Translations under genes and position numbers: made by a program
Notes under the pieces: generated by a model
What the model was told of the DNA's origin: nothing
Databases searched by the model: none
What the model saw: the letters and a program-made list of their open reading frames with translations, nothing else
Source: an uncultured Ruminococcus sp.
Lineage (GTDB): Bacteria > Bacillota > Clostridia > Oscillospirales > Acutalibacteraceae
Direction of reading: 5' to 3'
Length of the DNA stretch: 5,809 nt
NCBI GenBank assembly: GCA_902783815.1
Contig: CACZSM010000244.1
Span: 1 to 5,809, forward strand
In this document: piece by piece, positions 1 to 5,347 of the stretch
Numbering within the stretch: position 1 is the stretch's first letter
Layout: each line of letters opens with the position of its first letter

Positions 1-473
1 AACCTGTAAAGGCAGAAAAGAAGCCGGAAGTCAAGGCTGAACCTGCAAAGGCAGAAAAGAAGCCGGAAGTCAAGGCTGAGCCTGTAAAGGCAGAAAAGAA
101 GCCGGAAGTCAAGGCTGAACCTGTAAAGGAAGAAGAGAAGCCGGAAGTCAAGGCTGAGCCTGTAAAGGAAGAAAAGAAGCCGGAAGTCAAGGCTGAACCT
201 GTAAAAGCAGAAAAGAAGCCGGAAGTTAAGGCTGAACCTGTAAAGGCAGAAAAGAAGCCGGAAGTCAAGGCTGAACCTGTAAAGGAAGAAAAGAAGCCGG
301 AAGTCAAGGCTGAACCTGTAAAGGAAGAAAAGAAGCCGGAGGTCAAGGCTGAACCTGTAAAGGAAGAAAAGAAGCCGGAAGTCAAGGCTGAGCCTGTAAA
401 GGCGGAAAAGAAGCCGGACACCAAACAAGGAGCATCCAAGACACCTAAAAAGTCAAAGAAGCATAAGAAATAA
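1..473 (+). CDS. 3' end of a gene encoding a Pro/Lys/Glu-rich tandem-repeat protein (partial, N-terminus outside window)
   Basis: The reading frame is open from the window edge (first full codon at position 3) to a TAA at 471-473, giving about 156 visible residues and no visible start. Ten full 13-residue units of the form PVK[A/E]EKKPEVKAE are followed by a partial eleventh unit that breaks after KKPD. A non-repetitive, strongly basic tail follows, ending KTPKKSKKHKK. The repeats contain no hydrophobic stretch or cysteine, so the region should be disordered, highly charged and extended, with regular Lys/Glu alternation. Such tails occur on surface and secreted proteins as spacers, and on nucleic-acid-binding proteins as basic arms. 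The poly-Lys end slightly favours binding to an anion such as nucleic acid, membrane or wall polymer. There is no LPXTG or other sorting signal at the C-terminus. The functional domain must lie upstream of this window, so no function is assigned. The gene converges on pgeF and shares its terminator. Confidence 0.88.
   Translation, partial: PVKAEKKPEVKAEPAKAEKKPEVKAEPVKAEKKPEVKAEPVKEEEKPEVKAEPVKEEKKPEVKAEPVKAEKKPEVKAEPVKAEKKPEVKAEPVKEEKKPEVKAEPVKEEKKPEVKAEPVKEEKKPEVKAEPVKAEKKPDTKQGASKTPKKSKKHKK
3..419 (+). repeat. 39-bp in-frame tandem repeat, ten full units plus a partial eleventh
   Basis: Units begin at 3, 42, 81, 120, 159, 198, 237, 276, 315 and 354. A partial unit begins at 393 and diverges after 416. 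The unit is 39 bp, an exact multiple of three, so gain or loss of a unit keeps the frame. Copies are nearly identical at DNA level. The main variable site is the fourth codon, GCA/GCG (Ala) in units 1-3, 6, 7 and 11 and GAA (Glu) in units 4, 5 and 8-10. Other changes are GTA to GCA in unit 2, AAG to GAG in unit 4, GTC to GTT in unit 6 and GAA/GAG swaps at the unit end. Conservation at silent positions points to recent expansion by slippage or unequal recombination. Confidence 0.95.
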
Positions 474-488
474 TTGATATCTGGTAAC

Positions 489-533
489 AAAAATCTCCGC
501 ATCGAAGCAATCCGGTGCGGAGAAAATTTTTTT
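489..533. terminator. Bidirectional rho-independent terminator between convergent genes
   Basis: An 11-bp stem (494-504 paired with 513-523, one G-T wobble at 502/515) encloses an 8-nt loop. On the plus strand the hairpin is followed by AAA and seven T (527-533). On the minus strand it is followed by five T (complement of 489-493). It therefore suits both the repeat-protein gene, which stops at 473, and pgeF, whose TAA (532-534) sits at the hairpin's edge. Confidence 0.88.
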
Positions 534-1365
534 ATTCATTTATACACATCATGGCGACAAGACCGCCTCTTTTTCCGCCGCTTGCACGATGGGAATAAAG
601 CAGACCACTGTTGCATTTTGTACAGACATCGCTTATTGTGATATTGATGCTCATAAGTCCGGCATCAAGCAGCATCCTTCTGTTAGCCTCTTTAAGGTCT
701 ATCAGATATTTTCCGTGACCGAGGGATTTTGTAAAATAAGCCGGTTTCAGTTCTGTAAGACTTGCAAATTCTTCATATACAGGAGTATCGACCTCATAAC
801 AGCAGAACCCTATTGCAGGACCAATTACAGCAATAATATCCATAGGGTCACAGCCATAGTCTGATACCATTTTTTCAACAACGATCTCGCCGATTTTTGA
901 GATCGTTCCTCTCCAGCCTGCGTGAGCAAGCGCAATTACTTTCTTTTCCGGGTCAGCAAAGTAGATAGGGGTACAGTCGGCGTAGTGTGTAACAAGAGTT
1001 ACCCCTGGTTCATTTGTTATAAGAGCATCAACGCTGGGGATATCGTGTTCTCTTGTGATACCGATACCACAGTCAGCCTTTGTCACATTACGGACGAATG
1101 TATTGTGATCCTGTGAGGAGCTTACCAATGAATCAAAATCAAACCCGGCAGCTTTACAGAAGATACGATAATTTTCCATAACACATTCAGGGTCATCGCC
1201 TCTTTTGAAGTTAAGGTTCATAGATTTATACTCGTTTTTACTTACGCCGCCGATGCGGGTAGAGAAGGCGTGATTTAAAAAATCCAGATCAGATAATGCA
1301 GGGAACTGCAAAAAAGCCACTCCGTCAACTATATTCAGGTTAGTATTTTTACTTTTGAAGATCAT
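532..1365 (-). CDS. pgeF: Peptidoglycan editing factor PgeF / YfiH-LACC1 family zinc-dependent protein
   Basis: This 277-residue cytoplasmic protein matches the YfiH/YlmD/LACC1 family (old name: multicopper polyphenol oxidase) in length and motifs. In order these are STRIGGVS near 35-42, SSQDHNTFVRNV near 83-94, HYADCTPIYF near 127-136, AHAGWRGT near 147-154, IGPAIGFCCYEVD near 181-193 and a C-terminal CTKCNSGLLYSHR near 248-260. His87, Cys131 and His148 fit the family's conserved His-Cys-His metal site. Family members have reported purine nucleoside phosphorylase and adenosine deaminase activity, and E. coli YfiH removes mis-incorporated L-serine from peptidoglycan precursors. Which role applies here cannot be told from sequence. 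The ATG at 1363-1365 is supported by an AGAGAGGT ribosome site six bases upstream and a promoter just beyond. The gene is monocistronic, with terminators on both sides. The QDH in place of the more common QVH looks like a family variant, not damage. Confidence 0.93.
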   Translation of the reverse strand: MIFKSKNTNLNIVDGVAFLQFPALSDLDFLNHAFSTRIGGVSKNEYKSMNLNFKRGDDPECVMENYRIFCKAAGFDFDSLVSSSQDHNTFVRNVTKADCGIGITREHDIPSVDALITNEPGVTLVTHYADCTPIYFADPEKKVIALAHAGWRGTISKIGEIVVEKMVSDYGCDPMDIIAVIGPAIGFCCYEVDTPVYEEFASLTELKPAYFTKSLGHGKYLIDLKEANRRMLLDAGLMSINITISDVCTKCNSGLLYSHRASGGKRGGLVAMMCINE

Positions 1366-1371
1366 AATTCT

Positions 1372-1379
1372 ACCTCTCT
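1372..1379 (-). promoter_or_regulatory. Ribosome binding site of pgeF
   Basis: The minus strand reads AGAGAGGT, ending six bases before the ATG at 1365. It fixes the start of pgeF. Confidence 0.75.
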
Positions 1380-1400
1380 GTGGAAAGTATTACAGCAACC

Positions 1401-1429
1401 ATTGTACAATAAAACAGCAGATTTGTAAA
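1401..1429 (-). promoter_or_regulatory. Sigma-A-type promoter of pgeF
   Basis: On the minus strand a -35 box TTTACA (1424-1429) is separated by exactly 17 bp from a -10 box TACAAT (1401-1406). Each differs from consensus at one base. Transcription would start near 1394, giving a leader of about 30 nt before the pgeF ATG. The promoter starts just past the T tract of the upstream operon's terminator, so pgeF is independently transcribed. Confidence 0.8.
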
Positions 1430-1432
1430 TAG

Positions 1433-1473
1433 AAAAAACAAAAAATCCGGCTCCCATATTACTGAGAGCCGGA
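1433..1473 (-). terminator. Rho-independent terminator of the PASTA pseudokinase operon
   Basis: A perfect 8-bp GC-rich stem (1466-1473 paired with 1446-1453) with a 12-nt loop is followed on the minus strand by TTTTTTG and then another six T (complement of 1445-1433). It begins four bases after the stop codon of the gene at 1478-2368. Confidence 0.92.
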
Positions 1474-1477
1474 CAAT

Positions 1478-2368
1478 TTATTCATCCCACTGCATCCATA
1501 TCATAGCCTGTTTAATATTTCTGATGCTTTCCAGATCGTCCTCGGACATTTTTCCAAGCAAACAGAAGTTTCCGTCGGCTTCTTCATATAATATGGCTAT
1601 TTTGCCATTGTCGGTAAGAACTACAGATCCGGGATCAGCTTTAGTTTCTTCAAATGATACATCATACAGGCATGGCAGATCTGCTATAAGTGCATTTTCG
1701 CCGTTGTCCTCAAATTCCGAAACAAGAGGTTCTCCGCTTATTTTGTCAACCACGGATTTAACCTGAGTGTTTTTCTCAGGAATGACATAAAATACCTTTT
1801 CGTCAGCTTCTATCACCATTACGCCGGAAATAATTATTTCTTCTTTTTCTTCCTCGATCACCTCAGAAGAAGAGATATCTTTTCTTTCCTTTTCCGTAAT
1901 AGTGACCTGAAAATCCTCGCTGACGGAGACTGTATAGATAATGTCGTAATTATCGGCAATAGGTGAACGGGCAAAAACAGTCATATCAGTATTACCAGGC
2001 TTTATACCGCTGAATGTAAAAACTACATCATAACCTGAGCCGCACATATTATCGTGATCCGGGTTACTATATATGTGTTTTTCCGTAAAAGACAGAATAT
2101 CACTGTCCTCTATGCTAATAGTGTATTCAGGGCCGCCGCCGTCAAAGGAATCAAAAACGAGTTCAGCTGTTGTCGGAGTTTCAGAAAATACCGGTTTATC
2201 GTTTTCGATATCCTTTTTAATATCCGGATCATTTATTTCGTCATCTATTGCTTCGGGTACAGATTTTTTGTGAGCAAGAAGTCCGAAAACAGCTGCTGCG
2301 CCGGCTGCCGCAAGCAGACCTATTGCTGCGGCAGGCAAAATGACTGATTTAAAATAATTTCCTTTCAT
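1478..2368 (-). CDS. Membrane-anchored protein with chagasin-like/Ig-like domain and a putative cyclophilin-like C-terminal domain
   Basis: The chosen ATG (2366-2368) gives 296 residues and is preceded by GAGGTG six bases upstream. A GTG at 2375-2377 in the same frame lies inside that ribosome site and is unlikely to be the start. Residues 8-31 form an Ala/Gly/Leu-rich signal anchor with Lys2 and Lys7 before it. There is no lipobox cysteine. An acidic linker (about 36-60) leads to a beta-rich domain (about 60-158) resembling the chagasin/I42 inhibitor fold as degenerated in Clostridia. It has a GGGPEY loop at 77-82 where canonical members have NPTTGY, then CGSGYDVVFTF (109-119), GIKPGNT (121-127) and ARSPI (133-137), closing with YTVSVSEDFQVTI. 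After a charged spacer (about 160-177) a second beta-rich domain (about 178-285) ends GKIAILYEEADG...LLGKM, similar in pattern to cyclophilin-like (Cyclophil_like2) domains. It is the last gene of the operon, 13 bp after the pseudokinase gene. Protease inhibition is not claimed, because the key chagasin loop is altered. Confidence 0.8.
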   Translation of the reverse strand: MKGNYFKSVILPAAAIGLLAAAGAAAVFGLLAHKKSVPEAIDDEINDPDIKKDIENDKPVFSETPTTAELVFDSFDGGGPEYTISIEDSDILSFTEKHIYSNPDHDNMCGSGYDVVFTFSGIKPGNTDMTVFARSPIADNYDIIYTVSVSEDFQVTITEKERKDISSSEVIEEEKEEIIISGVMVIEADEKVFYVIPEKNTQVKSVVDKISGEPLVSEFEDNGENALIADLPCLYDVSFEETKADPGSVVLTDNGKIAILYEEADGNFCLLGKMSEDDLESIRNIKQAMIWMQWDE

Positions 2369-2374
2369 ATGGAA

Positions 2375-2380
2375 CACCTC
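2375..2380 (-). promoter_or_regulatory. Ribosome binding site that decides the start of the 1478-2368 gene
   Basis: GAGGTG on the minus strand lies six bases before the ATG at 2368 and two bases after the TAA (2382-2384) of the gene upstream. The position supports tight coupling of the two genes. It also argues against the overlapping GTG at 2377 as the start. Confidence 0.75.
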
Positions 2381-2381
2381 A

Positions 2382-5291
2382 TTATTCTATTGTTACATTA
2401 CAGGTCTTACGGATATCACCGTAGCTGAATACGATCTCAGTTTTTCCCGGCTTAACGCCCACAAAGGTCATTTCCATAGTATCATTATTGATCCTTATGA
2501 CTTCTACGATAGAGGTATCGGCTATTTTGTAATCAATACCGTTTGTATTCTCAATTCCATACGGTTCGACATCAATTGTGAATCTTTCGCCAGGTCTGGA
2601 GATAATATCATATGTATCAAGTTCAATATCCGGTTCAGTTTTTTTACCGTCATTGACCTCAAATGTACAGGTTTTTTCAAAATTTCCGCATGATATCGTG
2701 ATTTCAGAATTTCCAACAGACTTTCCGAGTACAGTAAGTGCAAGCATATCCTTATCAAAGCTGAGTATTTCAATAACGGAAGGATCAGAGACCTTATATG
2801 TGACCTCAGATTTTTCAATTATTTTGCTTGTATCGACTGTAAGCATAAATTCCTCGCCCACAGAGAGTGTCCTTGATCCTGTTGACAACAAAATTTCCTC
2901 ATCAGAAGAGTCGGAGCTTTCAGCGGGTTGAAGCAGAACAACGATATCGCTGCCTTTTTCTGCAAAGTATCCACCATCCGGACCCTGTGCATAAATAATG
3001 CCTTCTGTATAGGGGTGTTCCTCATCAGAATAAATAAGCAGATTAAATCCAGCCTTTATTACGGCTTCGTCAGCCTTTTCAACGGTCATTCCAAGAATAT
3101 CGGGAACCTTTTTGACATCATTGGATGTATTGAGAGTAATCACTATAGGTGAACCTTTTTTTACCTCAGTTCCGCCAGCGATATTCTGTGCAAGGACTTC
3201 ATTTCTTGGTTTGCTGCTGTCGGCCTCAAAGCTGTAGCTTACAGAAAGACCTGTAGTTTTCAGCAGTTTAACGGATTCAGACCTTTCCTTTCCGACAACA
3301 TCCGGGACTTTGATCATTTCCCTTCCCTTGCTAATTACAACCTTAATGGTATCGCCCATAAGACCGTCTTTTCCGCCCTCAGGATCCTGAGAAACAGCCA
3401 GACCCTCAGCAACGGTATCATTTTCCTCAAATGAGAATTCAGATTTCAAGCCATAATACATCAGGAGCTTTTGTGATCTTTCCTGATCGAGATAGGTGAC
3501 ATCAGGAATAATAACCTTATTGTTTGCAGTTGTTACAACTATTTTCACAGGTTCATCCTGTCTGACCTTATCCCCTGGTATAACAGACTGCTGAACGACA
3601 GTTCCCTCAGGCTTGCTGTTGTCATACACTCTTTCCACGACCTGTACAGGTGGTGTATTATCCGAGCGGTCGTCAATTATATTGTCATAAGTTTGTCCAA
3701 CGAGATCTTTTACGACTTCCTGTTCACTATCAGATTTCAATTCAGCCGGGTCAATTCCCTTTGAAACCTTAATTTCAACTCTTTGTCCTGAAGTAACGGT
3801 GCTGTACGGAGATACACTCTGATAGAAAACGCATCCGCTGCTGATATTCTGGTTATATTCTTCTGATACAGAATAGTTCAGACCAATATTTTCAAGAACA
3901 TCCCTACATTCGGAGAAGTCAATTCCGAGGAAGTTTGGCATTGTGAATTCGCCGCTTTTTTTGCTGACCGTAACGCCGACCACAGTATTTTCACTTACGA
4001 TAGAACCCTTCTTGATATTTTGAGCAAGTACAGTATCCTGTTCCTTATCGTCATTAATTTCCTTAGCCTCGACCTCGATAAGAAGATTTCGTTTCTGTAG
4101 TTCCTCCTTAGCTTCCGAGAGGGTGTAATTTACTATTCCAGGTACAATAGTTTGTCCTTCTGTCATGGTACTGGAGGTTTTGCTGCTGATATTATTATCG
4201 TTATTTAACATGATCGGAATAAAAACAGCCGCGCAGATCACAAGTACAGCTGCGACAGGAATTGCGATCTTTGCCCAGAGCGGAAAGCGGTTTTTCTTTT
4301 TTGAATTCAGAGCAACATCCTTTCCGCTGACAAATTCCTTTATGAATGTTTCAATATCCGCGGTACGGTCGGACATACTTACCGCCAGAGCGTTAATCAG
4401 AGCATTTTCTTTATACTTATCAATTTTAGTTCCGAATGATGACAGCTTTTTCAGAGTATCCTTATGTTTTTGTTCAAATGTTTCAGTACGAGCCTCCCAG
4501 TCGGGCAGATCAGCGCCAAGCATTTCATACATTATCATAGCAGATGAGTAAACATCATTTTCAGGAGATAATTCAACAGTTTCTGATGTTTTCAATTTTT
4601 CCGGCGGAAAATAAGCGTCCTGAGTTGATTTTTTTCTTTCAGAACCGGTTTCAGAAATATTATAAAACAGATTGCCGATATAATCTCTCAGAACGAGGAT
4701 ATTATCATCTGTTACAATAAAGCTGTCCGGAGAAAAACCACCGACGATAAAACCATTTTCATGCAGCTTGTCGATAGATTTAAGTATCGGCACGAACATT
4801 CTTTCCACTGTTTTCAGCTGTACAGGTTTTTTCTCTTTAATATAATCTCCGAGGAGCATACCTTCCATATATTCCATAATGACATAAGCCGTATTATTTT
4901 TTTCAAAGCTCTCATATACGGAGCAGATATTATCAGGAAGATGAGTTTCAGAGAGAAGCTGAGCTTTTTTCAGCAGTAAATTCAAATACTTATAGAATGG
5001 TTTTTGTTTTACAATAGTAAGCTGGATATTACCGATTTCTCTTGCTGCATATTTTGTCGGGAGATACTCATTTATCACTACTTTTCTGTTAGTAAGGGCA
5101 TCCCAGCCGATATATTTGACTATCCAGTTGCTGATAGAAAGAGGCATACCGATAATATACCTGTCAGCAAGCACCTGACCTGGTTCAATACACCTCTGAT
5201 CAGATGGCAGCGTACCCTCCTTAAAGCTGCATATAGGACAAATAGAATATTCGTCCCCGTATTGTGCCATACAATTCATACAAAATTTCAT
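2382..5291 (-). CDS. Zinc-ribbon PASTA receptor pseudokinase with C-terminal Ig-like repeats
   Basis: This 969-residue protein begins with a zinc ribbon (Cys4, Cys7, Cys18, Cys21). A Ser/Thr kinase-type fold covers about 44-322. A basic patch (KKKNR, 331-335) and one membrane helix (about 338-362) follow. Six PASTA repeats come next (about 380-445, 448-512, 526-588, 591-656, 658-722, 726-788), then a Ser/Asp linker and two BIG2-type Ig-like repeats (about 798-881 and 886-969). PASTA kinases of Gram-positives bind muropeptides or lipid II outside and phosphorylate wall and division proteins inside. Here catalysis looks lost. The glycine loop reads GMPLSISNW, the VAIK lysine is Asn74, the helix-C glutamate is Lys109, HRD is Val183-Gly184-Gly185, the catalytic-loop Asn is Ser190, and DFG is Asp203-Tyr-Ile. 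Fold residues remain: PPE at 229-231 in the APE position, Asp246 of helix F and Arg309 near the end. The ATG at 5289-5291 has GAGGGT six bases upstream. Very weak or atypical kinase activity cannot be excluded. Confidence 0.93.
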   Translation of the reverse strand: MKFCMNCMAQYGDEYSICPICSFKEGTLPSDQRCIEPGQVLADRYIIGMPLSISNWIVKYIGWDALTNRKVVINEYLPTKYAAREIGNIQLTIVKQKPFYKYLNLLLKKAQLLSETHLPDNICSVYESFEKNNTAYVIMEYMEGMLLGDYIKEKKPVQLKTVERMFVPILKSIDKLHENGFIVGGFSPDSFIVTDDNILVLRDYIGNLFYNISETGSERKKSTQDAYFPPEKLKTSETVELSPENDVYSSAMIMYEMLGADLPDWEARTETFEQKHKDTLKKLSSFGTKIDKYKENALINALAVSMSDRTADIETFIKEFVSGKDVALNSKKKNRFPLWAKIAIPVAAVLVICAAVFIPIMLNNDNNISSKTSSTMTEGQTIVPGIVNYTLSEAKEELQKRNLLIEVEAKEINDDKEQDTVLAQNIKKGSIVSENTVVGVTVSKKSGEFTMPNFLGIDFSECRDVLENIGLNYSVSEEYNQNISSGCVFYQSVSPYSTVTSGQRVEIKVSKGIDPAELKSDSEQEVVKDLVGQTYDNIIDDRSDNTPPVQVVERVYDNSKPEGTVVQQSVIPGDKVRQDEPVKIVVTTANNKVIIPDVTYLDQERSQKLLMYYGLKSEFSFEENDTVAEGLAVSQDPEGGKDGLMGDTIKVVISKGREMIKVPDVVGKERSESVKLLKTTGLSVSYSFEADSSKPRNEVLAQNIAGGTEVKKGSPIVITLNTSNDVKKVPDILGMTVEKADEAVIKAGFNLLIYSDEEHPYTEGIIYAQGPDGGYFAEKGSDIVVLLQPAESSDSSDEEILLSTGSRTLSVGEEFMLTVDTSKIIEKSEVTYKVSDPSVIEILSFDKDMLALTVLGKSVGNSEITISCGNFEKTCTFEVNDGKKTEPDIELDTYDIISRPGERFTIDVEPYGIENTNGIDYKIADTSIVEVIRINNDTMEMTFVGVKPGKTEIVFSYGDIRKTCNVTIE
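2385..2900 (-). repeat. Two tandem BIG2-type Ig-like repeats at the C-terminus of the pseudokinase (protein level)
   Basis: Residues about 798-881 and 886-969 align with each other. Shared features are a start with L-x-T then an S/R-x-G-E-x-F segment, a YK[V/I][S/A]D[P/T]S[V/I][I/V]E[I/V] strand, an L/M-T-[V/F]-[L/V]-G-[K/V] turn and an I-[S/F]-x-x-G-x-x-[E/R]-KTC closing hairpin. The first copy has Cys868 and Cys875, a possible disulfide. The second keeps only the later Cys. The pattern fits bacterial Ig-like group 2 domains, which act as surface spacers or adhesive modules. Confidence 0.7.
2928..4154 (-). repeat. Six-copy PASTA domain array (protein level) in the pseudokinase
   Basis: The repeats recur about every 65-80 residues. 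Each has a V-P-[D/N/G]-[x]-[L/V/I]-G-like opening, an amphipathic helix of the E-A-x-x-x-L-x-x-x-G-L type, a Q-[N/S/D]-[I/V/P]-x-x-G turn and a closing V-x-[V/I]-x-[V/L]-S-K-G strand. Copies 1, 2, 4, 5 and 6 show clear openings (IVPGIV, TMPNFLG, IIPDVT, KVPDVVG, KVPDILG). Copy 3 lacks the proline and reads VVKDLVG, and its helix (NIIDDRSDNTPP) is irregular, so it is the most diverged. Confidence 0.88.
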
Positions 5292-5296
5292 TTTGA

Positions 5297-5304
5297 GACC
5301 CTCA
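5297..5304 (-). promoter_or_regulatory. Ribosome binding site of the pseudokinase gene
   Basis: The minus strand reads TGAGGGTC ahead of CTCAAA-type spacing to the ATG at 5291. The GAGGG core sits about seven to eleven bases before the start. No other ATG, GTG or TTG in this frame between the preceding gene and 5291 is better placed. Confidence 0.6.
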
Positions 5305-5313
5305 CTTATTACA

Positions 5314-5336
5314 AGACGGATACAGAACAGCCGTCT
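5314..5336 (-). other. Small hairpin in the leader of the pseudokinase gene
   Basis: AGACGG (5314-5319) pairs with CCGTCT (5331-5336) in a perfect 6-bp stem with an 11-nt loop. It lies ten bases upstream of the ribosome site. No T tract follows on either strand, so it is not a standard terminator. It could affect transcript stability or translation of the second gene, or be incidental. Confidence 0.4.
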
Positions 5337-5338
5337 GA

Positions 5339-5344
5339 ATTATA
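5339..5344 (-). promoter_or_regulatory. Possible -10 box of an internal promoter
   Basis: A perfect TATAAT lies on the minus strand just past the stop codon of the upstream gene. No TTGACA-like box is found at 16-18 bp; the nearest TTTACA (5369-5374) is 24 bp away. There is no extended TG. It is a weak candidate for an internal start site driving the pseudokinase gene, and could be chance in AT-rich DNA. Confidence 0.25.
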
Positions 5345-5347
5345 TGC

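Noticed and set aside
3..419. Regularly spaced repeats as a CRISPR array
   Set aside because: Units are directly adjacent with no spacers, are exact multiples of three, and translate as one continuous low-complexity protein ending in a stop codon.
532..1365. Laccase or multicopper oxidase
   Set aside because: That is the family's historical name. The four copper-binding motifs of true multicopper oxidases are absent, and the visible motifs are those of the YfiH/LACC1 zinc family.
2369..2377. GTG at 2375-2377 as start of the small anchored protein
   Set aside because: It overlaps the GAGGTG ribosome site serving the ATG at 2368 and has no site of its own, being only four bases from the preceding stop codon.
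4165..4551. 128-residue open frame on the plus strand
   Set aside because: It lies wholly antisense to the kinase/membrane region of the pseudokinase gene, whose domain order is clear. Its hydrophobic look comes from the complement of the membrane-helix codons and charged repeats.
2382..5291. Annotation as an active Ser/Thr kinase (PrkC/StkP/PknB)
   Set aside because: VAIK Lys, HRD Asp and catalytic-loop Asn are all replaced, so assigning the gene symbol and activity of active PASTA kinases would be misleading.
5314..5336. Hairpin as rho-independent terminator
   Set aside because: The stem is only 6 bp and no T run follows on either strand.
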